Below, one piece after another: positions 62,571-64,000 of a stretch of 64,000 bases of DNA (its first letter is position 1; each line of letters begins with the position of its first letter). Where the stretch lies: assembly GCF_020911725.1 (NCBI RefSeq), contig NZ_CP076620.1, positions 810,501 through 874,500 on the forward strand, in the 5' to 3' direction. A model generated the notes under the pieces. It did no database searches, was not told the origin of the DNA, and saw only the letters and a list, made by a program, of their open reading frames with translations. The stretch comes from Clostridium cadaveris (lineage in GTDB: Bacteria; Bacillota; Clostridia; Clostridiales; Clostridiaceae). The position numbers and the translations under genes were made by a program.

Positions 62571-63809
62571 TTAAACTTCAAATTCTTCTTTAAACCAATG
62601 CATAGCAGAAAGTAGGGCACTTTGAGCTGTTTCGCCAAGACCACAAAGGGAAGAATCACACATTATATTTGCGAATTTTTCTAGATTTGCTATGTCTTTT
62701 TTCTTTGCAGTTCCTTCTATACATTTGTCTAAAATCAAGCTGATATGAAGATTACCTTCCCTACAAGGTGTACACTGTCCACAACTTTCATGGGAGAAGA
62801 ATTCTTGAGTAGCCTTTAAAAACTCTAGAACACTTGTCCTCTTATCAACTACTAAAATTGCTCCAGAACCTACAGTAAGGCCAACTTTTCTTAAATCTTC
62901 ATAGGTATATGGAATATCTAAAATCTTTGGAGAAGCTATTTTACCAGAAGCTCCACCTAGTTGGACTAATCGTATTTCGTTATTATCTATTATTCCGCCA
63001 GCAAGTTCATAAATTATCTCTCTAAGGGTTATGCCAAATGGAATTTCAAAAACACCTGGATTTCTAACATTTCCTCCAACGCTAACAAGCTTTGTTCCAA
63101 CGGAACCTTCTGTACCATAAGTTAAATACTCTTTCGAATCATCAAGTAATATGCTGGGTACTAAAGAGAGACTTTCTACATTATTAACTAGTGTAGGGAG
63201 CTTAAATAATCCGCACTGCTTTATGAAAGGTGGCTTCATCCTAGGTCTTCCGCTTTTACCTTCAATTGACTCCACAAGGGCTGTACCTTCTCCACACACA
63301 TAAGCACCAGCTCCAGAGTATAAATGTATTTTAAAGTTAAAATCTTTTCCTAAAATATTGCGTCCAAGATATCCTTTTTCTTCTGCTTGATTTATAGCAT
63401 TTAAAAGAAGAGGTCTTAAGTGCTTGTACTCTTCACGAAGATAGATATATCCATCGTGGGCATCAACACTATAACCAGCTATTATAATTCCTTCAATAAG
63501 CCTGAAAGGATCGTTTTGAATTATAGTTCTATCTTTAAAAGTACATGGTTCTCCCTCATCAGCATTACATACTACAACTTTTTTAGGAGCAGATATGTCT
63601 TTAGCTTGACTCCACTTTTTCCCCATATCATAAGCAGCACCACCACGACCTTTTACCTTACAAAGAGATATGAGTTTTGCTATGTCATAACCATCCATAT
63701 TAGTAGCTCTTCTGAGTGCAGCAAATCCACCTATTTTTTCATAGGAGTCAATTGAATTTACATCATAAGTACCAAAATCTTTTGTAATATACTTAACTGT
63801 TTTAGCCAT
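62571..63809 (-). CDS. hydB: NADH-binding NuoF-like hydrogenase subunit, short form
   Basis: A 412-residue flavoprotein with the NuoF core: GRGGAAYDMGKKW and NADEGEPCTFKDR (FMN and NADH sites), GAGAYVCGEGTALVESIEG, and the [4Fe-4S] motif HESCGQCTPCREGN near residue 345. Typical HydB/HndC proteins are about 600 residues with an N-terminal thioredoxin-like [2Fe-2S] domain and a C-terminal two-cluster ferredoxin domain; both are missing here. The GGAGGGAATAG ribosome site precedes its ATG, and hydC ends 11 bp upstream. Confidence 0.95.
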   Translation of the reverse strand: MAKTVKYITKDFGTYDVNSIDSYEKIGGFAALRRATNMDGYDIAKLISLCKVKGRGGAAYDMGKKWSQAKDISAPKKVVVCNADEGEPCTFKDRTIIQNDPFRLIEGIIIAGYSVDAHDGYIYLREEYKHLRPLLLNAINQAEEKGYLGRNILGKDFNFKIHLYSGAGAYVCGEGTALVESIEGKSGRPRMKPPFIKQCGLFKLPTLVNNVESLSLVPSILLDDSKEYLTYGTEGSVGTKLVSVGGNVRNPGVFEIPFGITLREIIYELAGGIIDNNEIRLVQLGGASGKIASPKILDIPYTYEDLRKVGLTVGSGAILVVDKRTSVLEFLKATQEFFSHESCGQCTPCREGNLHISLILDKCIEGTAKKKDIANLEKFANIMCDSSLCGLGETAQSALLSAMHWFKEEFEV

Positions 63810-63820
63810 ACTATTCCCTC

Positions 63821-64000
63821 CTAATCTAAGCTATTTAGCATATCTTGAATTTTTTCTCTAGTAGTAAGCTTGCCATAAACCGTACCATTAATTCTTACGG
63901 CAGGAGCAACATCGCAGGCTCCAAAGCAAGGAGTTTTTTCAATAGTAAACTTACCATCATAAGTGACCTCATTCAATTCGATACCTAATAAATCTTTTAA
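63821..64000 (-). CDS. hydC: NuoE-like [2Fe-2S] hydrogenase subunit (5' part outside the window)
   Basis: The last 59 residues of a thioredoxin-like ferredoxin subunit are visible. TPCFGACDVAPAVRING carries two of the four cluster Cys residues, and the C-terminus reads GKLTTREKIQDMLNSLD. The N-terminal two Cys and the start lie beyond the right edge. As the first visible gene of the minus-strand hydC-hydB-hydA operon it supplies the electron-transfer step between NADH and the hydrogenase. Confidence 0.92.
   Translation of the reverse strand, partial: LKDLLGIELNEVTYDGKFTIEKTPCFGACDVAPAVRINGTVYGKLTTREKIQDMLNSLD

Noticed and set aside
1..64000. CRISPR arrays, tRNA or rRNA genes, prophage genes
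   Set aside because: I looked for spaced direct repeats, tRNA-like cloverleaf signatures and phage-type genes while reading and saw none.

Overview
The window is AT-rich, densely coded and mostly plus-strand. It reads as a chromosomal segment of a strictly anaerobic Firmicute, most likely Clostridium sensu stricto. Supporting signs are the strong GGAGG ribosome sites, a bacterial microcompartment operon, an HydABC-type [FeFe] hydrogenase, a GH84 NagH hyaluronidase with an LPQTG anchor, and the family profile. I saw no rRNA, tRNA, CRISPR array, phage or insertion sequence.

Region 1 (1-9.5 kb) is the 3' part of a microcompartment operon: two CoA-acylating aldehyde dehydrogenases (the first cut by the window edge), a SAM synthetase, a shell protein, PduL, EutJ and an iron alcohol dehydrogenase. 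It is followed by a PocR-domain sensor and an AraC-type response regulator. The SAM synthetase suggests a glycyl-radical signature enzyme upstream of the window. Region 2 (9.5-18.8 kb) holds a TPP riboswitch with thiC, then a TetR regulator divergent from a five-gene operon: a GlpA-like dehydrogenase, an FAD/NAD oxidoreductase, a DUF1667 protein, an FGGY kinase and an alkyl-DHAP-synthase-like flavoenzyme. A clear dyad operator lies in the promoter. Region 3 (18.8-33 kb) carries a DsrE plus SoxB-like pair, a CPBP protein between direct repeats, a two-component system, a glycolipid/envelope operon, a GGDEF protein, a MarR operon, an M29-type aminopeptidase with pyroglutamyl peptidase, and small membrane or unknown proteins.

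Region 4 (33-38.5 kb) has a PTS IICB permease (probably NagE) behind an antiterminator-type leader. Next come a fluoride riboswitch in front of a CLC-F fluoride exporter gene broken by one in-frame TGA, an NhaC antiporter and a PAP2 phosphatase. Region 5 (38.5-50.6 kb) is the most interesting part. Two transcription units each start with a sigma-54 promoter and flank a LevR-type activator. Together they encode a complete Lac/Cel-family PTS (IIB, IIC and a distant IIA), a short GrdB-like protein, four peptidases (two M20, two M42), an RDD membrane protein, a cytoplasmic GlcNAc-asparaginase and CutC. I infer an uptake and degradation route for GlcNAc-Asn or small glycopeptides. One member of each peptidase pair looks catalytically reduced.

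Region 6 (50.7-64 kb) has a lactate/2-hydroxyacid dehydrogenase, the large cell-wall GH84 enzyme NagH behind its own attenuator leader, OhrR with a glutathione peroxidase and the remnant of a second copy, an MBL-fold protein, a TipA-like MerR regulator, and the hydrogenase operon hydA-hydB-hydC running off the right edge on the minus strand. NagH outside the cell, NagE at the membrane and the GlcNAc-asparaginase regulon inside would form a coherent host-glycan scavenging set; this is inference from gene content.
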